64,000 bases of DNA from Punica granatum (taxonomy: Eukaryota > Streptophyta > Magnoliopsida > Myrtales > Lythraceae). Below the pieces are notes generated by a model, which saw only the letters and a program-made list of their open reading frames with translations, did not search any database and was not told where the DNA came from. Every line of letters begins with the position of its first letter. The first letter of the stretch is position 1. This document shows positions 1-12,192 of this stretch, piece after piece. The position numbers were made by a program, and so were the translations under genes. The stretch covers positions 25,228,354 through 25,292,353 of the forward strand of contig NC_045132.1 in assembly GCF_007655135.1 (NCBI RefSeq). The letters are read 5' to 3'.

Positions 1-1866
1 CCTAGAGTCTTTCCCTCTATGTTGGGATGGAGAACGGCTTTTTCTCTCCAACTGCGGGGACAGAAGGGGGGATGTGGCAGCAGTTGAAAATGACAAAATA
101 GAGGATGATGACACATAAGGAATTTCAACGCTATATGAAGGGTGACCGGCTTTGTTTGAAGTTTTCTTCTTAGTATTGCGTTTCAGAGTTGAAACTTGTC
201 CTTTGGAGGCAGAGGAGGAGGCACTGAAGGTGAAGTTAGATCCTACTGTTTCTTCCGGATGTGCAACAAAACCATATTGCACCCTCCCCCCGCTATCTTT
301 TCTCTCAAAGTTCGAACTACAACTAGCTTCAGTTTTCTCAGATGAAGTCACGCCTTCGTCCCCAGTGGAATCAAGCTCATCAGGTGCAGTCTTAAAGCTT
401 TCAGTATCCGCTGCTGGTACTGATTGATCACATGGTTTCTTCATAGGGGGCTCCTCATTTAACTCCCCGTGGTCCTCATCGCTGTTTATTTCCATACATT
501 GTGTTGCATCAACAAGGTATTCATCGACCGGATTATTGAAACCAGTTATCTGAGAATTAGTGGGGGCAGACTCGTTATGTAAACCAAAAGATTCGCTCGA
601 CGTTACTGAAGCTTCTCTAGAGGATCTATCATCCACCAACTTTTCTTGATATGGCGACACATCCATAGGGGAATAAGAGTCCGAAGCTTCCGGCTTTTCC
701 ACAAAACTGCTCCCACCTGTAACAAATTCTTTTACGAGGGGCTGCAGCGGCGCATGGGCATGGGTGGACTGCCTCAACTTGCCCTTCTTCTTCTTCAGTT
801 TCGAGCTGTTGGCAGTCTCCCTCTTCGCAGTGAATTCCAATTTCTGCCCAACCCCAACGCCAGAAGCTAAGCTCACTTTCGAGGCTGGTGTTGTGAATCC
901 CACAAAGGGTGCCCCTGCATCCGTTGGCCTGCTGCTGAAGATAGTGTCATCCTTCTTCGGTACATTATCCCCGGTCGTAAATGCAAATGATGGTACAGCA
1001 GCAAAACCAAATTGCGGCGGATCAGTACTGCTAGAAGAATACTTTGATTCGGTTCCAAGATTCAGTTTCTTCTCCACCTCATCCGACAGTACATTGTCCG
1101 TCACCCCACTCCATTGACCACTCCGGTTGCTCCTTCCCCCAGGGGCAGAACTCAGATTATTTTTCATCGTCAAGTTCACATTATCCGTCTTTAAACTATG
1201 GGGACCAGCTGAAGTTTCTGCATTTTTGCCACCAAGTTCCTCTGAGCCTGTAATGTTCAGCTTCTCCTTCAGCTTGTAGGGAAGTTCGGAATCCAAATTT
1301 CTCCCACTAATTCCCCCGCCGAGCTTGGTTCCCTCTTTCATGTTAGCACTAGGCTTTACATTCGGGTAGCTTTTGTCTACCGGTCCCTTGTCCAAACCTT
1401 CAATGTTCAACTTCCTAATCATGTCTTCTGGCAGCTTCGAGGCCATGACGTCGTCATCAGCAGATAAGGAACTCACCCGATTCCCACCCTGTGATTCAAA
1501 ACTCGGCTTTGCATTCAACTTAGAAGCAGCATCCCGAGGCTTGTCGTCGCCCCCAATTTTCAGGTTCCTCATTTCATCAGTAACTCCCTCCCTCAAGCCT
1601 CCAATCATATCATTCGATCCGAACCCTACTTCAGCAGCATTAAAAGCACCCTCCACGGGCAGAGAAGAGCCGCGAACCGGCGGGTAGGCCGCGGCCTGGA
1701 GGAACGGATTGGCTCCGGGACCAGCCTGAATGTCCGGCTTCAGATTAGGCCGGTTAATGCTCCTCCTCTTGTACACTCGGGACTTGGCAAACAATCTTGA
1801 TCGAGGATCCGAAGGCGAGTTGAAGCTGAAATGCGAGCTCATCTTCTCGAAGTCCGACGAATTCAT
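1..1866 (-). CDS. N-terminal part of a large low-complexity protein, possibly a DnaJ/TPR co-chaperone (partial)
   Basis: One open frame runs from an ATG at 1866 to the left window edge without a stop (622 codons seen), so this is a long first exon whose 3' part lies outside. An in-frame stop lies about 130 bp upstream and no other in-frame ATG intervenes, which supports the start. The protein begins MNSSDFEKMSSHFSFN and is rich in Ser, Lys, Asn and Gly. It has at least four spaced copies of a motif like E-x-x-x-K-L-N-I-x-G (residues about 96-106, 145-157, 195-208 and one further on). Near the window edge it has a NFTFSASASKGQ stretch followed by a basic KKK run. In my recollection this layout resembles the N-terminal region of plant DnaJ/TPR proteins (Arabidopsis TPR15/TPR16 type). 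No J domain or TPR is visible here, so the family call is tentative. The reading frame itself is secure. Confidence 0.6.
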   Translation of the reverse strand, partial: MNSSDFEKMSSHFSFNSPSDPRSRLFAKSRVYKRRSINRPNLKPDIQAGPGANPFLQAAAYPPVRGSSLPVEGAFNAAEVGFGSNDMIGGLREGVTDEMRNLKIGGDDKPRDAASKLNAKPSFESQGGNRVSSLSADDDVMASKLPEDMIRKLNIEGLDKGPVDKSYPNVKPSANMKEGTKLGGGISGRNLDSELPYKLKEKLNITGSEELGGKNAETSAGPHSLKTDNVNLTMKNNLSSAPGGRSNRSGQWSGVTDNVLSDEVEKKLNLGTESKYSSSSTDPPQFGFAAVPSFAFTTGDNVPKKDDTIFSSRPTDAGAPFVGFTTPASKVSLASGVGVGQKLEFTAKRETANSSKLKKKKGKLRQSTHAHAPLQPLVKEFVTGGSSFVEKPEASDSYSPMDVSPYQEKLVDDRSSREASVTSSESFGLHNESAPTNSQITGFNNPVDEYLVDATQCMEINSDEDHGELNEEPPMKKPCDQSVPAADTESFKTAPDELDSTGDEGVTSSEKTEASCSSNFERKDSGGRVQYGFVAHPEETVGSNFTFSASSSASKGQVSTLKRNTKKKTSNKAGHPSYSVEIPYVSSSSILSFSTAATSPLLSPQLERKSRSPSQHRGKDSR

Positions 1867-3170
1867 CGAGAAAGATGATACGTTCTCCTCCTTTCCACAA
1901 CGATCCGCACAGGCGTTCAATGAACGGAGCGTCGGAATCCGACGGTCGGGGTAAGAGGGAGCGCCGGCGAGCAGCAGCAGCAGCAACAGCTCCGGCTATA
2001 CGACATATCCGTGAGCAGGCAAACGAACGGTGGAAAAGGGAGGCCCGGTTGACTGGTCTATGATCCAACGGCACCGGCGAATCGGACACCGAAACGGCGG
2101 TCTGCTAAGAGCTTATCCTGTGATCGACGGCAATGAAAAGGAGTTTCCTGCGTGTAGGTTTCAGCCTGTCGGGTCGAAGGAGGAGACAGCCTCTTCGTTG
2201 CCTTTCCTCGCCATGTCACGAGCAACGGAGGGACCCCTTCGTCCTTTTACCCTTTTTCTCAATTATTTTATTTTCATCGTTTTTCCTATTTTTTAAATTT
2301 AATGTTTGATTTATAGTTTTTATTAGTGATATCGTAACCGAATCAGATGGTAAACCGGAAGGGGTATAGATTTATGAGTTTATAGGTCCACCTGGAGGTT
2401 CGACGTGTCAAGTCGCACGTTTAATTAAAATAAAATAAATATTTATATTATTAAAAAAATTATGATAATTAAAATAAAAGTACGGTAATTTCAAAGAAAT
2501 ATAAAGATAGCGAAAGAAAATGTTTATATTTAATATTTCTTACTCCAAAATAAATATTGTAAATAGAGTTAAAAGAACAAGAATGTAGTGGTGGCTTGAT
2601 CAGTAGAATGTTAGTATGGGAAACAAGAGGTCGCAGGTTCAAATCCTCACACAACTTATAAATTTTTACACTGAAATAATTAAAGGGGAAACCTATAGAA
2701 TCGACCGGCTCAATAAGTCTAGCAGTTCAAATCTACCATTTGGGGTTTAGGCAAATCGAACTGGACATGGTGCAGATTTTTGATCAGGTCGGTCCAGTCC
2801 GATCTAGTCTGATAACAATGGTTTTTGTGTTTTCGGAAAAGGTTTCAATTATTCACACATCCTCCTAATTCACTTTACTATCTTTTATTTGATTTTATTT
2901 TATTATAAAAATTTAGCAATGAATATACTATTTTTGTTAGCGGTCGTTACCGTGTTTGTATGATTTGAGGTCTCGGGAATAATTTGTAGTTCTCATATAT
3001 AAAGAAATTGATATTCATAATACTGACTACTAAGTTACTAGATTCGTGGGCCATGACACATGATCTTACTACAAGTACAAGAGACTAGATTGGCGAGATT
3101 GCTAGGCAAATAGTTGGAGGTGGCGAAACTAGTCGAATTATACTAAAATCGAAGGGCACAAGTTAAATTA
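1867..3170. other. Intergenic: upstream region of the left-edge gene and AT-rich spacer
   Basis: 1867-2220 is the presumed 5' leader and promoter of the left-edge gene, with a CAG/AGC-rich patch near 1970-1990. The rest, 2270-3170, is AT-rich and non-coding apart from the tRNA-like SINE candidate listed separately. I see no other gene. Confidence 0.5.
2585..2660 (+). repeat. tRNA-derived SINE candidate
   Basis: The segment has a box A-like string (TGGCTTGATCAGTAG from 2592) and a box B-like string (GGTCGCAGGTTCAAATCCTC, 2629-2648) at tRNA-like spacing, followed by AAATTTTT. It does not fold into a full tRNA that I can recognise: no matched acceptor stem. This is the usual picture for the head of a plant tRNA-derived SINE. 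The 3' body and target-site duplication were not found, so the boundaries are approximate. Confidence 0.4.
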
Positions 3171-4520
3171 CTACTTCTTTGCCTCCCCTGACTTTTCCCC
3201 TAGCAAGGTATTGTATTCTTCCCGTAACTTGTTGTACTTCTCATTTAGACCCCTCAGAGCTTCCTTCTTCTCATCCCGATCTGCCGCGCCCCCTTCCTTC
3301 CTCTTCTCCTGTAGGCGGAGCCTCGCAGCCTCGACCTCCTCCTTCAGCTCCTGGATTTTCAGTTCTTTCTCCTCGTGCTGTTTCTGCAACGATTCCAGCT
3401 CTAGACATTCGATAGTCAGCGGCGTCAAACTCAATACATATGCTATTAAAAGGAAAGAAATTGTAGATACTCGTCAAAACATGCGAACTACCATCGTCTC
3501 TGCGCTCCATTGGTAGATGAAGTGCCTGCCTGCATGGAGACCAACAACACTAGGATTTGAGCTTAAACTTGGCAACCGAGCATTACATTCCAACAGACTA
3601 GTGACTAGACCACATCGGGTATGACATTGGTAAAAAAATTTCTTGATACTAAGGAAAAATGATTTCAAGTGTGACCAGCACCAATTTTCCGTTCAATGTC
3701 TTGTCCAGTAGGAAGTGCCATGGTGGTGGGAATCTGGTAAATATTCAAACCACCAGAACGGCTAGTATTGAGCTCCGTTTAGGCCTAAGCATTTCTTGGG
3801 CTGATCGGCAAAAAAATGAGCGCTTGAGACGGCCCAATAGCGGCCCAACATGATAAGGGCGCCCCAAAGGCCCATACATCGTGTGTTGGAATCTGTAGGC
3901 TCTCCTTGAACTTGGAGGGTGCACGCGGTAAGAAAGCATGACCAGCTCACCACCAAAGAGAAAAACAAGAAAGATAGACATTTCGAGACACGGATAGTTA
4001 ATACCGACGGAGAAGTTTACCGTCGACGGACTTTGGGGAAGGGCGTGGAGTGAACAGAATCGCCCTTTCAGTTCTACGTTGTGTGTTGGAATCTGCAAGC
4101 TCACCTTGAACTTGGAGTGTGCACGCGGTAAGAAAGCATGACCAGCTCACCACCAAAGAGAAAAACAAGAAAGATAGACATTTCGAGACACGGATAGTTA
4201 ATATCGACGGAGAAGTTTACCGTCGACGGACTTTGGGGAAGGGCGTGGAGTGAACAGAATCGCCCTTTCAGTTTTACATGCTGCATGCAAATACATACAT
4301 CGGCATGCTCTCCACGTCCGCCGCATTGCGGCACAAGGCCATCACTAGTTCATAATACGTCGCTTGGAATGGAAGGAAATTAAATGATAATAATAGACAC
4401 AGAAAGTTGCTTTACCTTTGACTTGTGTGGGAACCAAATGCTCTTCTTTGCCTTGGGTATGTCTCTCTGAATCACTGAAGCTTTGTTGCTCTGCGATGGA
4501 CCCTTTTACTTTGAGAACAT
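3171..4520 (-). CDS. Putative small charged coiled-coil protein (incomplete model)
   Basis: The best part is the terminal exon, ending at a stop at 3171. Upstream to about 3424 it encodes a Lys/Glu/Leu-rich sequence (ELESLQKQHEEKELKIQELK onward, ending SGEAKK) that reads as a continuous coiled coil of about 80 residues. A candidate upstream exon lies at 4416-4520: AG before 4520, GTAAAG donor after 4416, encoding DVLKVKGSIAEQQSFSDSE and onward in a hydrophilic frame. I could not find a convincing start codon or prove how the two pieces join. The 200-bp tandem duplication at 3881-4280 would lie in the intron. I do not recognise the family. An alternative is a pseudogene fragment. Confidence 0.35.
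3881..4280. repeat. 200-bp tandem duplication, two copies
   Basis: Copy 1 is 3881-4080 and copy 2 is 4081-4280, exactly adjacent and of equal length. Reading base by base I count about 8 substitutions and no indels, so roughly 96% identity. Each copy carries the palindrome CCGTCGACGG preceded by CCGACGG. The sequence has no convincing coding frame. It is a recent local duplication inside the presumed intron of the 3.2-4.5 kb gene. Confidence 0.9.
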
Positions 4521-6830
4521 CTGAATATATAGAGAACCAATCAACCAAATCTATTTAAGGAGGGGGGAGAGAGGTGCAATGAAGTCGATTCGACCCTTAA
4601 TCATTTGGCAGTCAGCGGACATGTGGCCATACACGTGTACCCATCATAGTTTACAATAATTATTAAGTTTCATGACTCCGTGGACTCCACTGTGATAATG
4701 TGTCAGACTGTAATCGGAACTTATATGATAAGAAAATGTGATTGGTGCAGCTTCATTTTTCATGCATGATTGGCGAGGAAGAGTAGTTAGCTTATTCTTA
4801 TTCTTCTTCCTTTTAGTGGCAACAAAATCTCCACCAGATGGTTTTAGTACAAAGATTTGCTCTACCATTGATGTGAAAAGCTTCTCCCTTTTTTCTCCAT
4901 GTCCCTAGCCACTTGCTCCTCCTCCGTGTCCGAATCTTACTTTAGCAATGGGGAATCAAATCCGTGAATATCAGCTCACACATGGGGCTTCTAGTTTTCA
5001 GCGAAAACAGCTGATACGTGATCCGTTATAATCAGTATCGGTTCGTGTCGGTTAGCACAAGAATTGATTTCCTCGAGGTAACTCAGGCCAGATGGGCTCT
5101 TATTGAGTGAACTTCAATTGTGTATTTGCAGAAGTTTGAACCGGCCCGTTGTTACCTTCTTCAGGTCCAAATACAGTATTGGACCTACTCCACACAACAA
5201 TGCATCATATATACGATTCGACGACGAGTCATAAGATGTCCCTCCTCGTCCATGTCCCTGATGAGGAGGTACATTGTACGATTATCGGGTGGCAGTAGGG
5301 AGTCGAGTGTAGCAGCTACCTTGAGGGGTACTGCCTGAAAATGAAAGCTGCTACTGCGCTCATCACGAACAATGTGCTCTACACATACATAGCCAGGCAT
5401 GACCCTGTGTATTTACCTCCGTGACCGTGTGGAGATCACGGGACTAGCTTGGGCTAAAAGAGCGAGAACATGATGCTCCTGAGATGGGCAGGTCAAGCGG
5501 GAGAAGTGTGGTCGGGCAAGCGGGCAAGCTAAGCAACATGGTTCAAGACTGTGACGTGCTACTCATTGTCGAGCAAGATCTCATGTATATACCTTTGTGA
5601 CCGGGGTCACAAGGCTCGCTTTGGTTAAGGGAACGAGAGAGGGCGCTGCTGAGATGGGCAGCTCGAGTGGAATGGGCGCCCAGCTTGGTGAGCGAGGCAG
5701 CACAGTTCAAGACTGCAAGGTATCATGCCGGTGACCTGACATTTGAGCGACTTGCAATTAATGATCACTGTTAGCAGCCTAAAGGGCCCCATTTCCTCAC
5801 CAAGATATCAACTCACCTGAAGCCAATTACTTCCATATACATACATATCTACCATTCAACAACCACTTTCCTTGAATTTTTAATGGAAAATATCGATAAA
5901 AAACTTCAAGAATATTCCCGATTTTCATCTTTAATATAATAAGAAAATTGTAGAAGAAGAAAACATGAATTCCAAAAGAAATTTTTTCATAAGCCGACAG
6001 GGAAAGAGGTTCAAAATGACTTGTTGGTATCTCTGTGGTCCAAACATTTAACCCGCAGAGAGAAGCTACACAGTCTAGTTTGATAACAGGGAGAACAGAA
6101 CCTACGCATATATAGAGAAAAGAAAGAGACACTAAAATCACATGTCCCCCTTTTGCCTATGTAGTAGTGCTAGTACAAGTAGTAGTATGTATAGTTTCTG
6201 TTAGCAGTATGTATCGATCGATCACAGTCACACCGACCTCGTTTCATCTGGCGGGTCATCCTCTACGGATCTAAACTAGTGTGCACATTTTAGTTTCGGC
6301 TATACATCTAAAGTAGATGTTTCTCCCCATTTAGCTGCTTCTACCTGCAGAGTCAACCAAAACAAAACATGAAACAGAATGAAACGGGCAGATACCTAAC
6401 TGTCAAATTTGAATGTATGTAATACTATAATGTATGAACACTTCTCTCTTGAACTATTGGGCACAAAAAGATTTTTCCTGGTCAAATCAACCAATAGACA
6501 TTCCATTGTTCCAAGCGCCAAGAGACCAAAGGCCCTGGAAATCGAGATTCGTGATTGACGTGGACTAAAAGAAACTCTATCAGATCAATTCCAGGTTAGA
6601 ATTTTTATTCGAGAGAGAGTCTTACCTTATAGGACAAATCCTGCTGGCCATGCTCATCTTTATTATGTACATTTGTGATGGATCAATGCAATTGCAAAAC
6701 AGAGAAAGAAACCTGCAATCGAAGTACATAGACAGCATTAAATTTCCATATAGCAATAGCGAAAGGAGACGAGGACTCGGTGCAGAATTCAACCGAAAGA
6801 AATAACCTCACCTAAGCTAGGAGGTAACAT
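4521..6830. other. Intergenic region with degenerate repeats
   Basis: No gene is supported here. The stretch holds a diverged tandem pair at 5404-5740 (listed separately) and otherwise AT-rich single-copy-looking sequence. 6160-6830 is probably downstream and 3' UTR sequence of the CCCH gene that ends at 6831. Confidence 0.45.
5404..5740. repeat. Diverged tandem repeat, unit about 165-175 bp
   Basis: Two successive blocks share the ordered landmarks TGTATATACC-like, GTGACCG, GAGATGGGCAG (5481 and 5651) and GTTCAAGACTG (5541 and 5705). Landmark offsets are 170 and 164 bp, showing small indels between the copies. The unit is GC-richer than its flanks and has no coding frame that I trust. Confidence 0.6.
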
Positions 6831-9800
6831 TTACTGAGGAGGTCCATCACCAGAAGAAATGATGGTCAGCGGGGCTTCTCTATCAGGGTCATTTGGTGCT
6901 TTAGTAGAGCTCTCACAAGTCTCATCAGTGAAATCAGAGCAGCGGTTCCCAGTTGATTTTGTGGGTGAAGCAAAAGGAGAGTCGGGAAGAATATGCTCTA
7001 GGCTGGTCCAACAGACAGAAGCAAAGAATCACACATCAAAGTGAACAGTGATGTTTTTGGGCAATGAGAAAGTTCCGTCTAATCCAAAGTTAAATAAACC
7101 AAATACAGTGAAAGATTCCTACGTTTCTTGATTTCCAACCCCTTCAGGGTTAGAGCATTCATCCTTGCGCTCACCGCTACCAAAGGTATGGTTGCAAGCA
7201 GCATTTGTCTCCTTTTGAAGCTGCTGCTCAGAAGCTGCAGCAGCTGGAGAGGGAGCAGGAGCAGGGCTACCACAGTTGGTGTCTGCAACAATAACAGAGT
7301 GTTTGACCCGAGTGAATCCTTCTATCTCAACATAAAACTAAATCTGCACTTGAGATTATTCTGAATCTGAAATTGCGGAAATTACCTTCTGCACCTTCCT
7401 GGCTAATGGCTTCAGATGAGCGGAAAATCTTATGGTGATTCAGGTTATGCTGCACATGGATGGAAATTGGAGCGCTGGACCCCATAGACAAGCTACGGAG
7501 ATGATGATGATGATTGTACATATTGTCATTCTTCAAGTCAGGAAGCTGCAGATTCATCAATCTCCTTCCCTGAAGCTCGATCGCTTGCTGGAACTCAGCA
7601 TGCTGTTGCTCCTCTAACCTTCTCCGCAGAATCAGCTCATGTGTGTTGTTCAACAATCTAGCTCCTTTTGATAACGGGATGGCAAACAATGAAGATTATT
7701 ATATATACACAGAATGAAAGGCCCAATGCAGAAGAAGAAAAAGAATATGAGCTTGATCTCTCACCAAGATGATCAAATGGCTCCCCGGAATCCAGCATTG
7801 ACGAATTTGAAGATGGAGAGAAATCCCCCCTCTCAAATTGTTGTTGATGGTGCAGTTGCCTCCTGCATTTATCAAAATGAAAGACCGTGAGATAAAACAA
7901 TGCTATACAATACGAATAAACCTTTGCAGATAGAAATATGTTTAGTCCAGTACTTTTCTGGCACTTTTCCTTTCTCCTTGTAGGGCTTAACCAGCACACG
8001 AGAATTACAGATGAAATGAGGGTTCCCTTTGTTCAGGATCATCTTCACAGTCTCTGGGTAGACAAAAGTGACGAACCCAAACATTCGCTTCTGCTGATAA
8101 GGAATCCTAACATCTTGAACTGGCCCATAAGTGCTTTTGCAGGGAAAGAGAGGACAGAGTCAATACATTGTTCAACTTACACAAAATTTGCTTGAAAATA
8201 TTGGAAGCGTAGAATATCCACATTGAGCAGAGCCCCTACTCAGAAAGCTTATCCGAACAAGTCAAAAGGCAGCTCCATTTACAACTTCAAAAACTAAGGA
8301 CGAACAAAAGTCATAAAATTATCACATAGAGTTAGAGAAATTACTTAATTTTACAGTTTGTTCTGAGGCAACTCAACATAAATATCCTTGGTTGTGGATC
8401 TCCTAAAACAGCTAAAGTCTGGGCTTTAATTTAATCAAATTAAAGAAAGTATCCAGTCCACACCAATTTAATAAAATAGGTTCATTTCCGTAGGCTCGAT
8501 TCATCAAATAAATGTTTTTATGACGCGGACCATGACTGCTACAAGGAAGAAAGATTTGTGTATCAGATTATGAATAGACTGCAAAACAATTACTTTTCCA
8601 GTTGCAAGGGAGGAGCATGGGCCTATAAGGGAATAGAGGAGACCCCATTGATAAAAGAAAAACCCTATCCTCCTAGCTCTAGGGTCAAGGATGAGATGAG
8701 AAAACAATTTTTTGTTGTTGATTATTTTCTACTGATCAAATCACAGTTGGCAAGGTTCAAGTAAATGTTCCTGCTGCTCCTGCAAGTACAAGTACAAGTT
8801 CTATTAAAAAAATGTTGCATCACATCGCAATTTAGGAATCGAGTTGTTCATAAAAGCACAACGTGACCCTTATGATTCTACCACAGTTAAAGAGCACACA
8901 AAAGCGAAATGCAAACGATGGAATCAGGTGGTATGGGTCAGCACTTTAATCATCAAACTCAGTACTTAAAAGTTGTAAAAAGTTAAAAAGGACCAGTTCT
9001 CAAGATACCAAAGGATCAGCACATACAATAATTATGTGCCCTCAAAAAGTATGAACCATCAGTCCAAGCAAAAAACTAACAAATAGTCTTTTTAAGAATC
9101 ATAATTTCGTAGTCACAGCTATGAAATGTTCATCTAATACTACTAGTTATTCCTAAGAACGCACCATTATACCAGAACGCTTTGAATCTCAGTTGTCTAT
9201 GTTGTGGCATACATTACCTAAAATACTCCGAAACGTCTTCATCCTTGAAAGTGCTGTCTGCTGGGAAGGTCAAGTAAATTTGTCTCGAAGCGGAATTCAA
9301 CTTGTCTGCCATTCCCATCACCATATAATCGTTCCGGTCTTGTTGGTATCGGCCATACTTGTAAATTTCATCCCCTATCATCATCCCCAACCTAACACAC
9401 AAGACAATCATTTGCCGCACCCAAAAGATTGCAAACTTGAAATAGATGCTTCACCACTCACAACATGGTCGTGTTTCTGCTGTTGCATACCTCCAACATT
9501 TTATACAACAACCAAGCTATGGTACAGAAAAATAACATTTTTGTCACAAATGTGTTACAAATGACGAACAAATTCTCCAAAAAATCTATCCCTCTCAAAA
9601 AATTTTAATCACGATATTTTTTTTTTTTAAAAAAAAAGGAAAACATTTAAGACTCAAATTCGCTACAAATTCTGATAGACTAAAGGATCCATGTTCAGTC
9701 AAACACAACATCAAAAAATACATTTTTCAAAAATTATTACTCCAAAACCCAAAAATAATACTTTCAGCGCTCCTAATCATACAAGAAACCCACCTATGTG

Positions 9801-10686
9801 GATCACCGTGTTGCTGCAGGAGAAAATTCATGTATTTGCTTTGCGAAATTGGGGAAGAACCAGGCGCAAATTGGGTAGCAGCGGCAGCGGCAGAAGCCAA
9901 TCTCTGCTGATGGGCGAGTTTCAGTCTCATCATCTGCTCGGCTGCATCAAAGCTGCTCGGGGAGCCCGAAAGGGCCGACATGGAACCCTCAAAATCGTCC
10001 GAGTGGACGAACTTGCAGCCGCTCCCGTTCTTGCAGAATCCCCTAGCGAAGTAATGGCACGGCCTGTGAGCTCCGCCGCAGAAGGGCCCGTCTTCAGACC
10101 CGAAGCAGGCGTCGCTCTCCGAGAAGCTCCTCCTGTGAAGGTGGGACTCGGAAGAGGAGCTGTTCCCCGTGTCGTTGAGGAAGGGGAAGAAATCGGACAT
10201 CTGCTGCTCATCAACGAAGTCCCTGGACCCGCCGGCGCTGCCGCTGCTGTTCCCCGAGTAGAATGAGGAGCTGCTGCCGAAGGGAAGCGAGGGGCTGGTG
10301 CTGGGGCTGATGGGTCCGCTCCAAATAGGGTTTCTTGGGCTCATACCCAGCTCAAAATCGCTCCTTTGGGCGAGCCTGGGGGAGGAGATGGGCATGAAAT
10401 GGGCGTTACCGCCACCGGGGTTGGAAGGGCGTGACATGGAGCCGAGAAGAGGGGAGGGGGAAGGCGGGGTGGAGGGCGCGGGCGAGTTGCTCGACATTAG
10501 TCCCAGCTGAGACTTGGCCTTGATAATGAGGCTGTGCAGCATGGTTTCAGGGCCCAAGGCGATCCGAATCAAGTCCTTCTCGCTCAGGTCCTGAATGAGG
10601 AGGTAGCCCATGATCTTGGTGGCGTTGTCGGGGTCGATGCCCTTGATCTTCGAGAGGACTATGCTGGTAGCCTCATTCGCGTCCAT
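6831..10686 (-). CDS. CCCH zinc finger and RRM RNA-binding protein (AtC3H46/53 type)
   Basis: Seven exons: 10686-9794, 9391-9218, 8133-7954, 7862-7765, 7664-7386, 7282-7123, 7002-6831, giving 651 residues. The conserved N-terminal block ([20 protein letters not shown] and onward, residues 1-63) is a helical region typical of this plant family. A Ser/Pro-rich linker follows. Next comes one CCCH finger, C210-x7-C218-x5-C224-x3-H228. Then comes an RRM at about 334-407 with RNP2 IYLTFP (336-341) and RNP1 KRMFGFVTF (371-379), split between exons 2 and 3. The C-terminal half is Gln/His-rich, with [12 protein letters not shown] near the end. The family is predicted to bind RNA or DNA; a precise role is not shown by sequence. 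The start is the first ATG after a pyrimidine-rich leader. Exon 5 has two usable donors 9 nt apart (after 7395 or 7386). Confidence 0.93.
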
Positions 10687-11091
10687 GGCCGGAAAAACTG
10701 AACAGTGAGGAGAAGGGCATGCGGGGGTGGGTTTCCGACTCCGGAAGGAAGGGGAAGGTCTCAGCCTCTTCTCCCTCTCCGGCGAAGGGAAGAGAGGAGG
10801 ACGGAGGAGTAATAGAGCTTTGAGTGAGAGAGTGAGTAGTAGAAGAGTAGGGTTTGAAGTGTAACAAGCGGGCTAAGAAGACGACTAAACTATCCTTATC
10901 TCTGCAAACAGGGAGCCATTATTTTTCATTTCCCCTTTTTTTCTTTTTTCTTTTTAAATCGTATTATTTTAAATTATTTGATTATTTCTCTGTCCTCTCT
11001 GTGTTTTTCGTTTTTGTTTTTGTCTGGTTTTTCGGTTTCGGGAAAAACGTGAAAAAAAAAAAAACAACTTTTTCCCTTTTAAAAACATTTT

Positions 11092-11118
11092 CTCTCTCCC
11101 TCTCTCTCTCTCTCACAC
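11092..11118. repeat. CT-rich microsatellite in the leader of the CCCH gene
   Basis: A nearly pure CT run, read as GA on the gene strand, lies about 400 bp upstream of the start codon at 10686. GA/CT tracts are common in plant 5' leaders and core promoters. Confidence 0.8.
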
Positions 11119-12159
11119 AATCTTTTCTGTTTTCATTTTTTCGTAATAAGATTTTCTTATTTGCTTTTCTTTTCTTTTTCCTGTAAATCTGCGGATGGTT
11201 TGTTGGGGGGATGACACCGCACGCGCCCCCTCCTTTCTCCATCCTCGCACGTGAGAGATGCCATCGGGCCATCGGCCCTTTCCCTTCCGTACGTGCGCGC
11301 TCCCCGTGCACACGTGCGAATGGACCAAATGATGCTTTTTGGGAATATAGACCTTCGTTTCCTAAACCCGGTGCACATGCACTCTATGGTCTAATAGGCC
11401 ATTTCGCTTCGATCTCTTATAACACCCGACTAATATTACGCATGATCCGTAGTAAGTATTCAATGAACGATACTTATGACTCGCGTACTGAAAGTAGGAA
11501 TGTCTTTCATTTTTCCTAGCCCACTACAGTATCACTCTAAAATGTTACATTATTCTATCTATACATTTAGTGAGTTTAAGTACTGCAAAAAATGAGATGT
11601 ATTTTACGTTTATATTTCGACTGGGAGCTTTAAGACGCCGCATGCATGCATTGGAGCTGACGCAAAAGAGGCAAATTCCTTCTTGTATATATGTATTTGG
11701 CTCGTAAGAATATGCTCCAATGTTGACAATAATGTTGGATTTCATGAAGCCAGTCCATCGGATACCATTACGGCTTGTTTGGATGGTGATCATTTGGAAA
11801 TGAAGCGTTATCCTGTCGAATGAAGTCTACGCGATTTTCTTTTTTCAAAATCATTTAATGATTTAATCATCGTTAAAATCATGGAAATAGAGCATATAAC
11901 GCAAATGAGAGATTTGGAACAAAATATTGTTCTTCCGGAGGATCCTTCCATACAAACATGCCATCGATAGATGATAGGTTCCCAAACAGCTACCCCTCCT
12001 TTACTTAAATGGTCACATGCAGATTTAGAAGTTACATCAAAATTCTTTTAAAATCATCATCATCATCATCATGACATTTGATGTAAATAATACATTACAT
12101 TATACCTTTCAAAAATAATAACAGGAAATATTTTTCTACCCCTATCCCCAAAAAAAGAA

Positions 12160-12164
<5 letters not shown>

Positions 12165-12192
<28 letters not shown>

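Noticed and set aside
2469..2654. A minus-strand frame with MCEDLNLRPL start
   Set aside because: It is the reverse strand of the SINE-like box B region, a common spurious translation.
9691..10266. A 191-codon plus-strand open frame
   Set aside because: It lies antisense to exon 1 of the CCCH gene and its composition mirrors that GC-rich coding sequence.
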